Below, piece after piece: positions 7,965-17,084 of a stretch of DNA of 64,000 nucleotides (its first letter is position 1; every line of letters starts with the position of its first letter). The notes beneath the pieces were generated by a model, which did not search any database, was not told the DNA's origin, and saw only the letters and a program-made list of their open reading frames with translations. The position numbers and the translations under genes were made by a program. Source of the DNA: Marilutibacter spongiae (GTDB lineage: Bacteria > Pseudomonadota > Gammaproteobacteria > Xanthomonadales > Xanthomonadaceae). The stretch lies in assembly GCF_014145325.1 (NCBI RefSeq), contig NZ_JACHTF010000005.1, positions 1 through 64,000 on the forward strand. The letters are read 5' to 3'.

Positions 7965-9002
7965 TCAATCGAACAGACGCTTGTCCTTGGCGTACTCGCG
8001 GGCCTGCTGGCGGGCGATCTGGCCGCGCTTGACCAGGTCCTGCAGGTGCTGGTCGAGGGTCATCATGCCGTGCTGCTGGCCGGTCTGGATCGCCGAGTAC
8101 ATCTGCGCGACCTTGTCCTCGCGGATCAGGTTGCGGATGGCGGGGATGCCGACCATGATTTCCCAGGCGGCGGTACGCCCGCCACCGACCTTCTTGAGCA
8201 GGGCCTGCGAGATCACCGCGCGCAGCGACTCGGACAGCATCGAGCGGACCATCGGCTTCTCGCCGGCGGGGAACACGTCGATGATGCGGTCGACGGTCTT
8301 GGCCGCCGAGCTGGTGTGCAGGGTGCCGAACACCAGGTGTCCGGTCTCCGCGGCGGTCAGCGCCAGGCGGATGGTCTCCAGGTCGCGCAGCTCGCCGACC
8401 AGGATGTAGTCCGGGTCCTCGCGCAGCGCCGAACGCAGGGCCTCGTTGAAGCCGTGGGTGTCGCGGTGCACCTCGCGCTGGTTGATCAGGCACTTCTGCG
8501 AGGTATGGACGAATTCGATCGGGTCCTCGACCGAGAGGATGTGGCCGTACTCGTTCTTGTTGATGTGGTCGATCATCGCCGCCAGCGTGGTCGACTTGCC
8601 CGAGCCGGTCGGACCGGTCACCAGGATCAGGCCCTGCGGCTGGTCGATGAGCTCGCGGAAGATGCGCGGGCAGCCCAGGTCCTCCAGCGTCAGCACGTCG
8701 GAGGGAATGGTACGGAACACCGCGCCGGCGCCACGGTTCTGGTTGAACGCGTTGACGCGGAAGCGGGCCAGGCCCGGGATCTCGAACGAGAAGTCGACCT
8801 CGAGGAATTCCTCGAAGTCGCGGCGCTGCTTGTCCGACATGATGTCGTAGACGAGCGCGTGGACCTGCTTGTGCTCCAGCGCCGGGATGTTGATGCGCCG
8901 GACGTCGCCATCGACGCGGATCATCGGCGGCAGGCCGGCCGACAGGTGAAGGTCGGAAGCCTTGTTCTTGACCGAGAACGCCAGAAGCTCGGCGATATCC
9001 AT
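7965..9002 (-). CDS. pilT: Type IV pilus retraction ATPase PilT
   Basis: The 345-residue protein begins MDIAELLAFSVKNKASDLHL at ATG 9002. It has the KASDLHLS N-terminal motif, Walker A GPTGSGKST (130-138), Asp box (LSVEDPIEFVH), Walker B (DYILVGELRD) and His box (AETGHLVFGTLHTSSA), and ends in AKDKRLFD. It powers pilus retraction for twitching motility and DNA uptake. A longer in-frame reading to 9809 exists but overlaps yggS and has no PilT homology, so it is rejected. It is the first gene of the pilT-pilU unit and divergent from yggS. Confidence 0.97.
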   Translation of the reverse strand: MDIAELLAFSVKNKASDLHLSAGLPPMIRVDGDVRRINIPALEHKQVHALVYDIMSDKQRRDFEEFLEVDFSFEIPGLARFRVNAFNQNRGAGAVFRTIPSDVLTLEDLGCPRIFRELIDQPQGLILVTGPTGSGKSTTLAAMIDHINKNEYGHILSVEDPIEFVHTSQKCLINQREVHRDTHGFNEALRSALREDPDYILVGELRDLETIRLALTAAETGHLVFGTLHTSSAAKTVDRIIDVFPAGEKPMVRSMLSESLRAVISQALLKKVGGGRTAAWEIMVGIPAIRNLIREDKVAQMYSAIQTGQQHGMMTLDQHLQDLVKRGQIARQQAREYAKDKRLFD

Positions 9003-9072
9003 GCGTGCACCCCTACACTGCTGGACGACGCCGGTTGGCGCCGTCGACTGGAACGATGTTACCCCTGCGGGC

Positions 9073-9103
9073 AGTATAGCCCCGTACCGGCGACGTAAAT
9101 CAA
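9073..9103 (-). promoter_or_regulatory. Candidate pilT promoter
   Basis: On the minus strand TTGATT (9098-9103) lies 19 bp before TATACT (9073-9078), preceded by GGGGC. It is about 70 nt upstream of the pilT ATG. Confidence 0.45.
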
Positions 9104-9206
9104 CGACTCGGGCGCCGGGCACGCCACAACTGTGGCCTCGATCCCAGCCTTGTGGATGCCGGGCCGGCGGAGGCCCGACAATTCCGGTTTCGACAGGATT
9201 CCCGCC

Positions 9207-9929
9207 GTGCCAGCACCCCCTCCAAGCGATGCGCTGCGCGAGACCCTGCACTCCATGCGTAACGCGGCAGACGCGGCGCATCGGCCAGTGCCGCGGTTGC
9301 TCGCGGTGGCCAAGACCCAGCCGGCGGAGACCGTGGCCGCACTGGTCGAGGCCTGGCGGCAGCTGGCGCCCGGCACGCGACCGGCGCTGGGGGAGAACTA
9401 CGTGCAGGAGGCGTCCGCCAAGCATACGGAACTGGCCGCGACGGGGCTGGACGCTCTGGAGTGGCACCTGATCGGCCACCTGCAGTCGAACAAGGCGCGC
9501 GAGGCCGCCGCGCTGTTCGACTGGGTGCAGACGGTCGACCGCGCCAAGCTGGTCGAGGCCCTGGCCCGGCACCGGCCGGCCGGCCTGCCGCCGCTGAACG
9601 TGCTGGTCCAGGTCAATATCGACGACGAGGCCAGCAAGCACGGCTGCCGACCCGCCGACATCGACGCGCTGGCCGATGCCGTGGCCGCGCATGCGCGCCT
9701 GCGCCTGCGCGGGCTGATGGCCATCCCCGCCCCCGACCCCGATCCGGCGCGCCGCCGCGAGGCATTCAGGCGGATGAACGCCTGTTTCGAGGCTTTGCGG
9801 GCGCGTCACCCCGGGGTGGATACCCTATCGATGGGCATGAGCGGCGACTACCGCGAAGCGATCGCCGAGGGCGCGACCCTGGTGCGGATCGGTTCGGCCC
9901 TGTTCGGGGCACGGGCGCCGAAGGCCTGA
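9207..9929 (+). CDS. YggS-family pyridoxal phosphate homeostasis protein
   Basis: The 240-residue product (from GTG 9207) is a single-domain fold-III alanine-racemase-like TIM barrel. The PLP lysine is in LLAVAKTQPAE, followed by GENYVQEA, WHLIGHLQSNK and LSMGMSGDYREAIAEGATLVRIGSALFG, all diagnostic of YggS/PROSC. It buffers free PLP; no enzymatic activity is known in the family. The ORF is open further upstream, but only the GTG gives the usual family length. It lies divergent to pilT and just before proC, the conserved order in many gammaproteobacteria. Confidence 0.93.
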   Translation: MPAPPPSDALRETLHSMRNAADAAHRPVPRLLAVAKTQPAETVAALVEAWRQLAPGTRPALGENYVQEASAKHTELAATGLDALEWHLIGHLQSNKAREAAALFDWVQTVDRAKLVEALARHRPAGLPPLNVLVQVNIDDEASKHGCRPADIDALADAVAAHARLRLRGLMAIPAPDPDPARRREAFRRMNACFEALRARHPGVDTLSMGMSGDYREAIAEGATLVRIGSALFGARAPKA

Positions 9930-10058
9930 GGCGCGCGTCCGCGGACCGGGCTTGACGACGCGGCCGATCGCGCCCATGTCTTGCCGTGTGCCCGAGCGCG
10001 CCGTGCCGGCGCCCCTGCACCCCACGCACTTGCATCCAACCAGGAGGATCCCACCCCC

Positions 10059-10880
10059 ATGACGAACCCGACCATTGCCTTCATCGGCGGCGGCAACATG
10101 GCCCGCAGCCTCATCGCCGGCCTGATCGGCCAGGGCACCGCGCCCTCGCGCGTCCGCGTGGCCGAGCCGGTCGAGTCCCAGCGCGAGACCCTGCGCCGGG
10201 ACTACGGCGTACAGGCCTTCGCGACCGCGGCCGAGGCCACCGAAGGCGCATCGGTCTGGATGTTCGCGGTCAAGCCGCAGGTCATGCGAAGCGTCTGCGC
10301 GGAGCTGACCGGGCGCGCCCGCGCCGAGCACCCGCTGGCGGTCTCGGTGGCGGCCGGCATCACCTCTTCCCAGCTCGATCGCTGGCTGGGCGGCGACGCC
10401 GCGGTGGTCAGGACGATGCCGAACACCCCGGCCCTGCTGGGCGCCGGGATCACCGGCCTGTACGCGAACGCGCGGGTCAGCCCGGCGCAGCGCGACACCG
10501 CCCAGGGCGTGCTGGCCACGGCCGGCGAGACGGTGTGGATCGAGGACGAGGCGCAGATGGATGCGGTGACCGCGGTATCGGGCAGCGGCCCGGCCTACAT
10601 CTTCCTGCTGGCCGAGGCCATGCAAGCCGCGGGCGAAGCCCAGGGCCTGCCGGCCGCGACCGCGCGCCAGCTCGCCGCGCAGACGTTGCTGGGCGCTTCG
10701 CGGATGTTGACCGAGTCGGGCGAGCCGGCCGACGTGCTGCGCAAGCGGGTGACCTCCCCGGGCGGCACCACCCAGGCGGCGATCGAGACCTTCGAAGCGG
10801 GCGGCCTGCGCGAGCTGGTCGCCAAGGCGGTCGCCGCGGCCGCGCGTCGCGGCGGCGAACTGTCGGCCGCGAACGACTGA
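10059..10880 (+). CDS. proC: Pyrroline-5-carboxylate reductase
   Basis: The 273-residue enzyme catalyses the last step of proline synthesis, NAD(P)H-dependent reduction of pyrroline-5-carboxylate. It starts MTNPTIAFIGGGNMARSLI with the Rossmann GGGNMA motif, and has FAVKPQVM, RTMPNTPALLGAG and the C-terminal signature VSGSGPAYIF...LRKRVTSPGGTTQAAI. ATG 10059 follows a strong AGGAGG (10042-10047), which decides the start over an in-frame upstream extension. It is probably co-transcribed with yggS and the next lipoprotein gene (8-nt gap). Confidence 0.96.
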   Translation: MTNPTIAFIGGGNMARSLIAGLIGQGTAPSRVRVAEPVESQRETLRRDYGVQAFATAAEATEGASVWMFAVKPQVMRSVCAELTGRARAEHPLAVSVAAGITSSQLDRWLGGDAAVVRTMPNTPALLGAGITGLYANARVSPAQRDTAQGVLATAGETVWIEDEAQMDAVTAVSGSGPAYIFLLAEAMQAAGEAQGLPAATARQLAAQTLLGASRMLTESGEPADVLRKRVTSPGGTTQAAIETFEAGGLRELVAKAVAAAARRGGELSAAND

Positions 10881-10888
10881 GGCCCGCC

Positions 10889-11395
10889 ATGCGCTCGGAC
10901 ACCCGCACTGCGCGATCGATTGCCGCCTGCCTGCTGCTGGTCGCGTTCGCGACCGTCGCCGGCTGCGGGCGCGACGCGTCCACGCCCCCGGCGGCGCGCG
11001 CCCATGCCGACGCGACGGGCGAGGAAGCCGTCGCCACGCTCGGCGATGCGCGCGTGCGCGCCAGCGTCGTGCCCACCGCGCGTATCGGCACGGCCGTGGC
11101 CCGCCAGTACGGCATCGAGCCGGCGGCGGACACGGTCCTGCTGCTGGTCGGCGTGCGCACCGGGCCGGAGATGGACGAAACGGCGCTGCCGGCGCAGGTC
11201 GCCGCCTCGGTGCAGGACCTGCGTGGCGTGTCCCAGTCGCTGGAACTGCGCCGCATCGACAACGGCGAGCTGATCGACTACGTCGGCACCGCGCGCGTCG
11301 CGCCGCCCGACAGCCTGCGCTTCGACGTCGACGTGGTCCTCGAGGACGGCCGCCGCACGCGACTGCGCTTCAGCCGCGACATCTTCCCGGAGTAG
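10889..11395 (+). CDS. DUF4426 lipoprotein
   Basis: The 168-residue protein begins MRSDTRTARSIAACLLLVAF and has a lipobox TVAGC near residue 26, so it should be a lipoprotein. The mature part ([25 protein letters not shown] ... SLRFDVDVVLEDGRRTRLRFSRDIFPE) fits the DUF4426 family, which is often encoded behind yggS-proC. No function is established. It starts 8 nt after proC, indicating one operon. Confidence 0.82.
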   Translation: MRSDTRTARSIAACLLLVAFATVAGCGRDASTPPAARAHADATGEEAVATLGDARVRASVVPTARIGTAVARQYGIEPAADTVLLLVGVRTGPEMDETALPAQVAASVQDLRGVSQSLELRRIDNGELIDYVGTARVAPPDSLRFDVDVVLEDGRRTRLRFSRDIFPE

Positions 11396-11406
11396 CACCG
11401 CGACGA

Positions 11407-12207
11407 TCAGCCCTGGCGGCGGCCCCAGTCCTGGATGTGGGCGGCGATCGCGCGCACCCCGTCGGTCAGCGCCGCCGGTCCGGGCTGCAGGATCAGCGGC
11501 GACTTGATTTCGTGCAGCTCGCCGTCGCGGACGGCCGGGATCGCGTCCCAGCCCGGCCGCGCGGCGACTTTCCCGGGCTGGAACTTCTTCCCGCACCAGG
11601 AACCGAACACGATGTCGGGCGCGCGGCGCACCACCTCGCCCGGATCGGCGAGGATGCGCGCCTTGGCCAGCGGGTCGGCGGCGCGCTCTGGGAAGATGTC
11701 GTCGCCGCCGGCGATGCGCACCAGCTCGGCCACCCAGCGGATGCCGGTGATCAGCGGTTCGTCCCACTCCTCGAAGTAGACCCGCGGGCGGCGCGGCAGC
11801 CGCGCGGCGTCTTCGGCGATGGCGTCGAGCCCGCGTGCGAGCTCGTCCGCCCACGCCTGGGCGCGCGGACCGGCGCCGACCATCGCGCCCAGGCGCCGGA
11901 TGTAGTCGAGGATGCCGTCGACGCTGCGGTGGTTGCTGATCCACACCTCGACGCCGCGGCCGATGAGCTCGCTGGCGATCCCGGCCTGGATGTCGGAGAA
12001 GCCGACGACGAGGTCCGGCGCCAGGGCGAGGATCTCGTCGATCCGGGCACGGGTGAAGGCGCTGACCTTCGGCTTTTCCCGGCGCGCGCGGGGCGGCCTG
12101 ACGGTGAAGCCGCTGATGCCGACGATGCGGTCCTGTTCGCCGAGCGCATACAGGGTCTCGGTGGGTTCCTCGGTCAGGCAGACGATGCGGCGCGGGCCGA
12201 AGCTCAC
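11407..12207 (-). CDS. BtuF-like substrate-binding protein lacking a signal peptide
   Basis: The 266-residue protein begins [22 protein letters not shown] after a GTG at 12207 that overlaps the pdxH stop as GTGA. It is a type III periplasmic-binding-protein fold (BtuF/FepB clan): [31 protein letters not shown], and [24 protein letters not shown]. BtuF itself binds cobalamin in the periplasm, but no Sec or Tat signal is visible and no permease or ATPase genes are near. It may be a cytoplasmic cobalamin-binding relative or have another ligand. Translational coupling to pdxH is clear; the functional link is not. Confidence 0.8.
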   Translation of the reverse strand: MSFGPRRIVCLTEEPTETLYALGEQDRIVGISGFTVRPPRARREKPKVSAFTRARIDEILALAPDLVVGFSDIQAGIASELIGRGVEVWISNHRSVDGILDYIRRLGAMVGAGPRAQAWADELARGLDAIAEDAARLPRRPRVYFEEWDEPLITGIRWVAELVRIAGGDDIFPERAADPLAKARILADPGEVVRRAPDIVFGSWCGKKFQPGKVAARPGWDAIPAVRDGELHEIKSPLILQPGPAALTDGVRAIAAHIQDWGRRQG

Positions 12208-12806
12208 GGATACAGCATCCGCTGCGACCAGTCGCCGACCGGGTCGCATTCGTAGAGCTGGCGTTCGTGCAGGCGGTAGTCCGCGCCGTACCAGAACTCG
12301 ATCTTCTCCGGCCGCACGCGCAGGCCCGTCCAGCGCGCCGGGCGCGGCACCTCGCGCCCCTCGAACTCCCGCTCGGCCTGCGCCAGGCGCTCCTCGAAGG
12401 TCTCGCGCGAATCCAGCGTCTCGGACTGCTTCGAGGCCCAGGCGCCCAGCTGGCTGCCCCGCGGACGGGTGGCGAAATAGGCATCGGCCTCTTCGTCGGA
12501 AACGCGCTCCACCGGCCCCTCGATCCGCACCTGCACGCCGTGGCGCACGCGCGGCCAGTGGAACAGCAGCGCGGCGTGCGGATTGCCCTGCAGTTCCAGG
12601 CCCTTGCGCCCGTCGAGGTGGGTGTAGAACACGAAGCCGCGGGCGTCGTGCGCCTTCAGCAGCACCGTGCGCGCGGACGGACGCGCATCGCGGTCGGCGG
12701 TGGCCACGGTCATCGCGGTGGGGTCGGGCTCGCCGGCCGCGCGCGCCTCCTCGAACAGGGTCTCGAAGGTGGCCAGGGCATGTTCAAGCAGGTTCGACGC
12801 GCTCAT
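12204..12806 (-). CDS. pdxH: Pyridoxamine 5'-phosphate oxidase
   Basis: The 200-residue FMN enzyme oxidises pyridoxamine/pyridoxine 5'-phosphate to PLP. Family motifs are seen in order: [91 protein letters not shown] and the terminal RLHERQ...RMLYP. ATG 12806 is chosen because the longer reading needs a TTG and adds non-homologous residues. The stop overlaps the start of the BtuF-like gene. Together with yggS it makes PLP metabolism a minor theme of this region. Confidence 0.96.
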   Translation of the reverse strand: MSASNLLEHALATFETLFEEARAAGEPDPTAMTVATADRDARPSARTVLLKAHDARGFVFYTHLDGRKGLELQGNPHAALLFHWPRVRHGVQVRIEGPVERVSDEEADAYFATRPRGSQLGAWASKQSETLDSRETFEERLAQAEREFEGREVPRPARWTGLRVRPEKIEFWYGADYRLHERQLYECDPVGDWSQRMLYP

Positions 12807-12864
12807 CGGGGGCACCGGGGTCCAGGGACCCAAGAGCCTAACGCCGCCCCACGATCACGAACAG

Positions 12865-12885
12865 ACCCGGAACCGCGGTCCGGGT
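12865..12885 (-). terminator. Possible terminator after dodecin
   Basis: ACCCGGA (12865-12871) pairs with TCCGGGT (12879-12885) directly behind the dodecin stop codon. Only a weak T-rich tail (CTGTT) follows on the minus strand. Confidence 0.4.
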
Positions 12886-13089
12886 TCAATCCACCACGAA
12901 GGTGATGCGCAGGTTCACCCGCCACTCGGTGATGGTGCCGTCGCCGGACGTCACGACCTTGACTTCGTTGACCCAGGCGCCCTGGATGTTCTTGACCGAT
13001 TCGCTGCACTTCTTCAACCCGGTCTTGACCGCGTCCTCGACGCTGACCGGCGAGGCGGCGGTGAGTTCGATGACCTTGGCAACCGACAT
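12886..13089 (-). CDS. Dodecin family flavin-binding protein
   Basis: The 67-residue protein MSVAKVIELTAASPVSVEDA... has the dodecin pattern: short beta strand, the single helix (VEDAVKTGLKKCSESVKNIQG), then two strands. The conserved tryptophan in QGAWVNEVKV is the one that stacks on flavins in known dodecins, and the ending (WRVNLRITFVVD) is typical. Dodecins form 12-mers that store or sequester riboflavin/FMN. AGGGAG lies before the ATG at 13089. It sits directly upstream of FMN-dependent pdxH on the same strand. Confidence 0.93.
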   Translation of the reverse strand: MSVAKVIELTAASPVSVEDAVKTGLKKCSESVKNIQGAWVNEVKVVTSGDGTITEWRVNLRITFVVD

Positions 13090-13191
13090 GGTGGACTCCC
13101 TGGGATGGCCGGGCAGGAGCACCCGGACCCCCACGCTACGACGCAGGGCGTTAAACCCGCGCGACCGGGGCGCCGCGCGCGGGCATTGCCC

Positions 13192-13203
13192 TACAATCGG
13201 CGG
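13192..13203 (+). promoter_or_regulatory. -10 element of aroK, probably leaderless
   Basis: TACAAT at 13192-13197 is only 6 nt before the aroK ATG and no Shine-Dalgarno is present, so transcription would start at or next to the A of ATG. Confidence 0.5.
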
Positions 13204-13746
13204 ATGAACCCGGCACGCAATCTGATCCTGGTCGGCCCGACCGGCGCGGGCAAGACCCACCTGGGGCCGCCGCTGGCCGCGCACTTCGGCCTGCGCCTGC
13301 TCGACCTCGACGCGGCCGTCGAAGCCGACACCGGGATGCGCGTGGCCGCGCTGTTCGAACGCGAAGGCGAAGCCGGTTTCCGCGCGCGCGAGCACGCCAT
13401 GCTGCACGCCCTGCTTGAGGACGGCGACATCGTGCTGGTGACCGGGGGCGGCGCGGTGCTGGACCCGCGCAACCGCGAGCGCATGCGCACGCGCGGCTTC
13501 GTCGTCCACCTGCAGGCCACGCCGGCGCAGCAACTGGCGCGCCTGCAGGGCGACCGCAGCCGGCCGCTGCTGGCACGCGCCGATCGCGCATCGGTGCTCG
13601 AGGCCATGGCGCGCGTGCGCACCCCCCTGTATGCCGAGGTCGCCGACCTCGCCTTCGACACCGGTCGTTTCGACGCCGGCGACGCGGCGACAGGGCTCAT
13701 CAATGCCCTCGAGCCGCTCTGGAAACGCAATGGAGTCCCCGCATGA
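13204..13746 (+). CDS. aroK: Shikimate kinase
   Basis: The 180-residue enzyme phosphorylates shikimate with ATP in chorismate synthesis. It has Walker [21 protein letters not shown] (shikimate-binding Asp), [17 protein letters not shown] (Arg of the FR-E motif), VTGGGAVLD and the lid arginine in [11 protein letters not shown] 13204 gives the usual start [14 protein letters not shown]. The stop overlaps aroB as ATGA, the standard aroK-aroB operon. Confidence 0.96.
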   Translation: MNPARNLILVGPTGAGKTHLGPPLAAHFGLRLLDLDAAVEADTGMRVAALFEREGEAGFRAREHAMLHALLEDGDIVLVTGGGAVLDPRNRERMRTRGFVVHLQATPAQQLARLQGDRSRPLLARADRASVLEAMARVRTPLYAEVADLAFDTGRFDAGDAATGLINALEPLWKRNGVPA

Positions 13747-14846
13747 CGGCGATGCACACGGTCGAGATCGGCGGCGACGCCCCCTACGCGGTGCGAATCG
13801 CGCCGGGCCTGCTGGACGACGACGCCACGCTGGTCGCGCCCCTGCGCGGGCGCCATGCGCTGCTGGTCAGCGACGCCAACGTGGCGCCGCTGTACGCCGA
13901 TCGCGTCGAGGCCGCGCTGCGCCGCGCACGCCCCGGGCTGGGCATCGCGCGCTTCGTCATGCCGGCTGGCGAACATGAAAAGACCCTGGCGCGTTTCGGC
14001 GAGTGCCTGGACGCCCTTGCCGGACTGGGCGCGACGCGCGACGCGACGGTCATCGCCCTGGGCGGCGGGGTCATCGGCGACCTGGCCGGCTTCGCGGCGG
14101 CCTGCTGGATGCGCGGCATCGACGTGGTGCAACTGCCCACCACCCTGCTGGCGATGGTCGACTCATCCGTCGGCGGCAAGACCGCCGTCGACCTGCCCAG
14201 CGGCAAGAACCTGGTGGGCGCGTTCCACCCGCCGCGCGCGGTGATCGCCGATACCACCGCGCTGCGCACCCTGCCCGACCGCGAACTGCGCGCGGGCCTG
14301 GCTGAAGTGGTCAAGTACGGCGCGATCTTCGATGCCGGGTTCCTGGACTGGCTGGAGTCGCGCGTCGATGCCCTGCTGGCGCGCGACGACGCGGCCATCG
14401 CCGAGGCGGTCGCCCGCAGCTGCCGCTACAAGGCCGACGTGGTCGAACGCGACCCGTTCGAACATGGCGACCGCGCCCTGCTCAACTTCGGCCACACCTT
14501 CGGGCACGCGATCGAAACCGAGCAGGGCTATGCCGGCGCGACCGGCGATGGCCTCAACCATGGCGAAGCCGTCGCCGTGGGCATGGTCCTGGCCGCCCGG
14601 CTCTCGGCGCGCCAGGGGCTGGCGCCCGCCGCCGATGCCGACCGCCTGCAGGCCTTGTTGGAGCGCTTCGGCCTGCCCGTCGCGCTGCCGGCCGGACTGG
14701 ACCCGCACGCGCTGCTGGCGCGCATGCGCCTGGACAAGAAGGCCGATGCGCGTGGGCTGCGCTTCATCCTGTGGGACCGTGCCGGCGCCGCGCGCGTGGT
14801 CCGCGACGTGCCCGACGCAGCCGTGCTGGACGCGCTGGGCGGCTGA
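13743..14846 (+). CDS. aroB: 3-dehydroquinate synthase
   Basis: The 367-residue NAD- and Zn-dependent enzyme makes 3-dehydroquinate from DAHP. Signatures include [10 protein letters not shown], the NAD loop [53 protein letters not shown] and the metal-binding segment [11 protein letters not shown]...[11 protein letters not shown]. It is translationally coupled to aroK. Length and motifs are intact. Confidence 0.97.
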   Translation: MTAMHTVEIGGDAPYAVRIAPGLLDDDATLVAPLRGRHALLVSDANVAPLYADRVEAALRRARPGLGIARFVMPAGEHEKTLARFGECLDALAGLGATRDATVIALGGGVIGDLAGFAAACWMRGIDVVQLPTTLLAMVDSSVGGKTAVDLPSGKNLVGAFHPPRAVIADTTALRTLPDRELRAGLAEVVKYGAIFDAGFLDWLESRVDALLARDDAAIAEAVARSCRYKADVVERDPFEHGDRALLNFGHTFGHAIETEQGYAGATGDGLNHGEAVAVGMVLAARLSARQGLAPAADADRLQALLERFGLPVALPAGLDPHALLARMRLDKKADARGLRFILWDRAGAARVVRDVPDAAVLDALGG

Positions 14847-14931
14847 TCCGCCGCAACCGCGGTGCCGATCCGGGCGGCATCGCCCGCGGCGGCCTGTCTC
14901 GATGGCGGCTTGCGCACTACAATGGGCGGTC

Positions 14932-15186
14932 ATGCGCCTGCTACTGCAACAACGAGCCGACGGCGACGAGGCCCCCCGCTTCGTGCAGCTGTTCCTGCAA
15001 CCCGACCTGCTCGGGGGCTACACGCTCGTGCGCGAGTCCGGCCACATCGGTGGCCGCAGCAGCGTGCGACGCGAGCAGTTCCTCGACCAGGACAGCGCGA
15101 TGGCGGCGCTGGAGCGCGTGCGCGACCAGCAGCTCAAGCGCGGCTTCCAGTTGATGTTCACCCAAGGCGCCCCCGCGCCTCGCTAG
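14932..15186 (+). CDS. Small WGR-domain protein
   Basis: The 84-residue protein [20 protein letters not shown]... matches the WGR domain in layout ([33 protein letters not shown]), although the W-G-R core is replaced by SGHIGG. WGR domains occur in poly(ADP-ribose) polymerases and some bacterial regulators; the role of the stand-alone form is unknown. A TACAAT at 14918-14923 lies 8 nt before the ATG. It sits between aroB and hemE on the same strand. Confidence 0.75.
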   Translation: MRLLLQQRADGDEAPRFVQLFLQPDLLGGYTLVRESGHIGGRSSVRREQFLDQDSAMAALERVRDQQLKRGFQLMFTQGAPAPR

Positions 15187-15263
15187 TTTTCGCCGCGCCC
15201 CCGCGCCCCGCTAGTCCCGCCGCCCGCCGCACGCCGGAACCGGCCCCAGCCCACGAGCCCCCC

Positions 15264-16340
15264 ATGTCCGCGACCCCCCTGAAGAACGACCGATTCCTGC
15301 GCGCCCTGCGCCGCGAGCCCGTGGACCGGACGCCGGTCTGGCTGATGCGGCAGGCCGGCCGCTACCTGCCCGAGTATCGCGCCACGCGCGCCGAGGCCGG
15401 CAGCTTCCTGGCCCTGGCCAAGAACCCCGAGCTGGCCTGCGAAGTGACGCTGCAGCCGCTGCGCCGCTATCCGCTGGACGCGGCGATCCTGTTCTCCGAC
15501 ATCCTCACCGTTCCCGACGCGATGGGCCTGGGCCTGTATTTCGCCGAGGGCGAGGGTCCGAAGTTCACCCATCCCGTCCGCACGCCCGCCGACATCGCGC
15601 GTTTGGCGGTGCCCGACATGGATGGCGAGCTGCGCTACGTGATGGACGCGGTCCGCACCATCCGCGCAGCGCTCGACGGCAGCGTGCCGCTGATCGGTTT
15701 CTCCGGCAGTCCCTGGACCCTGGCCTGCTACATGGTCGAAGGCGGCGGCAGCAAGGACTTCGCACGGGTCAAGTCGCTCGCCCTCAACCACCCCGAGGCC
15801 ATGCACAAGCTGCTTTCGGTCACGACCGACGCGGTGATCGCCTACCTGTCGGCGCAGCGCGCGGCCGGTGCGCAGGCGCTGCAGGTCTTCGACACCTGGG
15901 GCGGCGTGCTTTCGCCGCGCATGTACCGCGAGTTCTCGCTGCGCTACCTGCAGCGCATCGCCAGCGAGCTCGAGCGGGGCGAAGGCTGCGAACGCACGCC
16001 GCTGATCCTGTTCGGCAAGGGCAACGCCGCCTACCTGGAAGACCTGGCGGCCACGGGTGCCGAAGGCGTGGGCGCGGACTGGCTGGTCGACCTCGGCGAG
16101 GCGGCCCGTCGCACCGGCGGCAAGGTCGCCGTGCAGGGCAACCTGGACCCGGTGACCCTGTACGCCACGCCCGATGCCATCCGCAGCGAGGTCGGGCGCG
16201 CGCTCGACAGCTGGCGCGACGGCAATGGCGGTTCGCGCGAAGGCCACGTGTTCAACCTCGGCCATGGCATGTCGCCCGACATGGACCCCGACCACGTCGG
16301 TGTCCTGGTCGAGGCGGTGCACACGCTCAGCGCGCGCTAG
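15264..16340 (+). CDS. hemE: Uroporphyrinogen decarboxylase
   Basis: The 358-residue cytosolic heme-pathway enzyme converts uroporphyrinogen III to coproporphyrinogen III. It carries both signatures, [16 protein letters not shown] near the N-terminus and [20 protein letters not shown] in the middle, plus the catalytic Asp in [17 protein letters not shown] and the final [19 protein letters not shown] 15264 gives [20 protein letters not shown], the normal beginning. It ends convergent with the copper chaperone gene. Confidence 0.97.
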   Translation: MSATPLKNDRFLRALRREPVDRTPVWLMRQAGRYLPEYRATRAEAGSFLALAKNPELACEVTLQPLRRYPLDAAILFSDILTVPDAMGLGLYFAEGEGPKFTHPVRTPADIARLAVPDMDGELRYVMDAVRTIRAALDGSVPLIGFSGSPWTLACYMVEGGGSKDFARVKSLALNHPEAMHKLLSVTTDAVIAYLSAQRAAGAQALQVFDTWGGVLSPRMYREFSLRYLQRIASELERGEGCERTPLILFGKGNAAYLEDLAATGAEGVGADWLVDLGEAARRTGGKVAVQGNLDPVTLYATPDAIRSEVGRALDSWRDGNGGSREGHVFNLGHGMSPDMDPDHVGVLVEAVHTLSAR

Positions 16341-16430
16341 CCACGCGATTTCGTGCCGCCGCCCCGTCGGCGGTTCGAGGACGTCCCGGTGCGCATGCGG
16401 CGCCGCGCACCCCGCGGCGCCGCACCTGCC

Positions 16431-16988
16431 TCAATGCCCGGCGTGGTCCATCGCGACGCCATCGCCCATGTCGCCCATGTCGGGCGCGGTCGCGCCCAGG
16501 CCCAGCACCTTGAACGCGACCTGGCGTTCGCCTGCATGCTCGAAGACCAGGGTCACGTCGATGGCATCGCCTTCGGCGAACGGCTGCACGGGCTGCATGA
16601 ACATCAGGTGGTAGCCGCCTGGCTTGAGCACGACCTCGCCGCCCGCGGGGATCACCAGTCCGCCGACGACCGGGCGCATCTGCATCATCCCGTCGGCTTC
16701 GCGCATTTCGTGGACATCCACGCTGCCGGCGGCCGAACTGCGCAAGGCGACCAGGCGGTCGTCCTGGTCGCCGTCGTTGCGGATCGTCATGAAGCCGCCG
16801 CCCACGCGGGCGCCGGGCGGCATTGCGCGGCTCCAGGCCGCGCTGACGGTGATCCCCTGCTCCGTCGGAGCGGGCGCGGGGCGGGCATCGGCGGCGGCAT
16901 CGGCCTCGCCGGTGGGTGCCTGGGGCGCGGCGCATGCGGCGAGCAGCATGGCCGAGAGCACGGATGCAGTCAGGATCGGGGTTTTCAT
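16431..16988 (-). CDS. PCuAC-type periplasmic copper chaperone, lipoprotein
   Basis: The 185-residue protein starts MKTPILTASVLSAMLLAACA with a lipobox LAAC, so it is lipid-anchored. The DUF461/PCuAC domain has the Cu(I) ligands in VDVHEMREADGMMQMRP and GGYHLMFMQPVQPF (H-M-x10-M-x21-H-x-M type). PCuAC delivers copper to the CuA site of cytochrome oxidase. The C-terminus adds a Met/His-rich tail (MGDMGDGVAMDHAGH) that could bind extra copper. ATG 16988 has GGAGG upstream; the longer ORF start is rejected. Confidence 0.92.
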   Translation of the reverse strand: MKTPILTASVLSAMLLAACAAPQAPTGEADAAADARPAPAPTEQGITVSAAWSRAMPPGARVGGGFMTIRNDGDQDDRLVALRSSAAGSVDVHEMREADGMMQMRPVVGGLVIPAGGEVVLKPGGYHLMFMQPVQPFAEGDAIDVTLVFEHAGERQVAFKVLGLGATAPDMGDMGDGVAMDHAGH

Positions 16989-17084
16989 CGGACCTCCAGG
17001 GTGGCGCACAAGGATAAAGGCTCCCGCACGGGGCGTGGCGCGATGTCCGGACGGCGCATGGCCGCTCAATCCACGCATGCCCTG

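Noticed and set aside
9003-9809. N-terminal extension of PilT to 614 residues
   Set aside because: The extra part overlaps yggS in antisense and has no PilT homology; the family start MDIAELL is at 9002.
16397-16423. Two copies of GCGGCGCCGC between hemE and the copper chaperone gene
   Set aside because: They can pair, but there is no T-run and such strings are expected by chance in this base composition, so no terminator is called.
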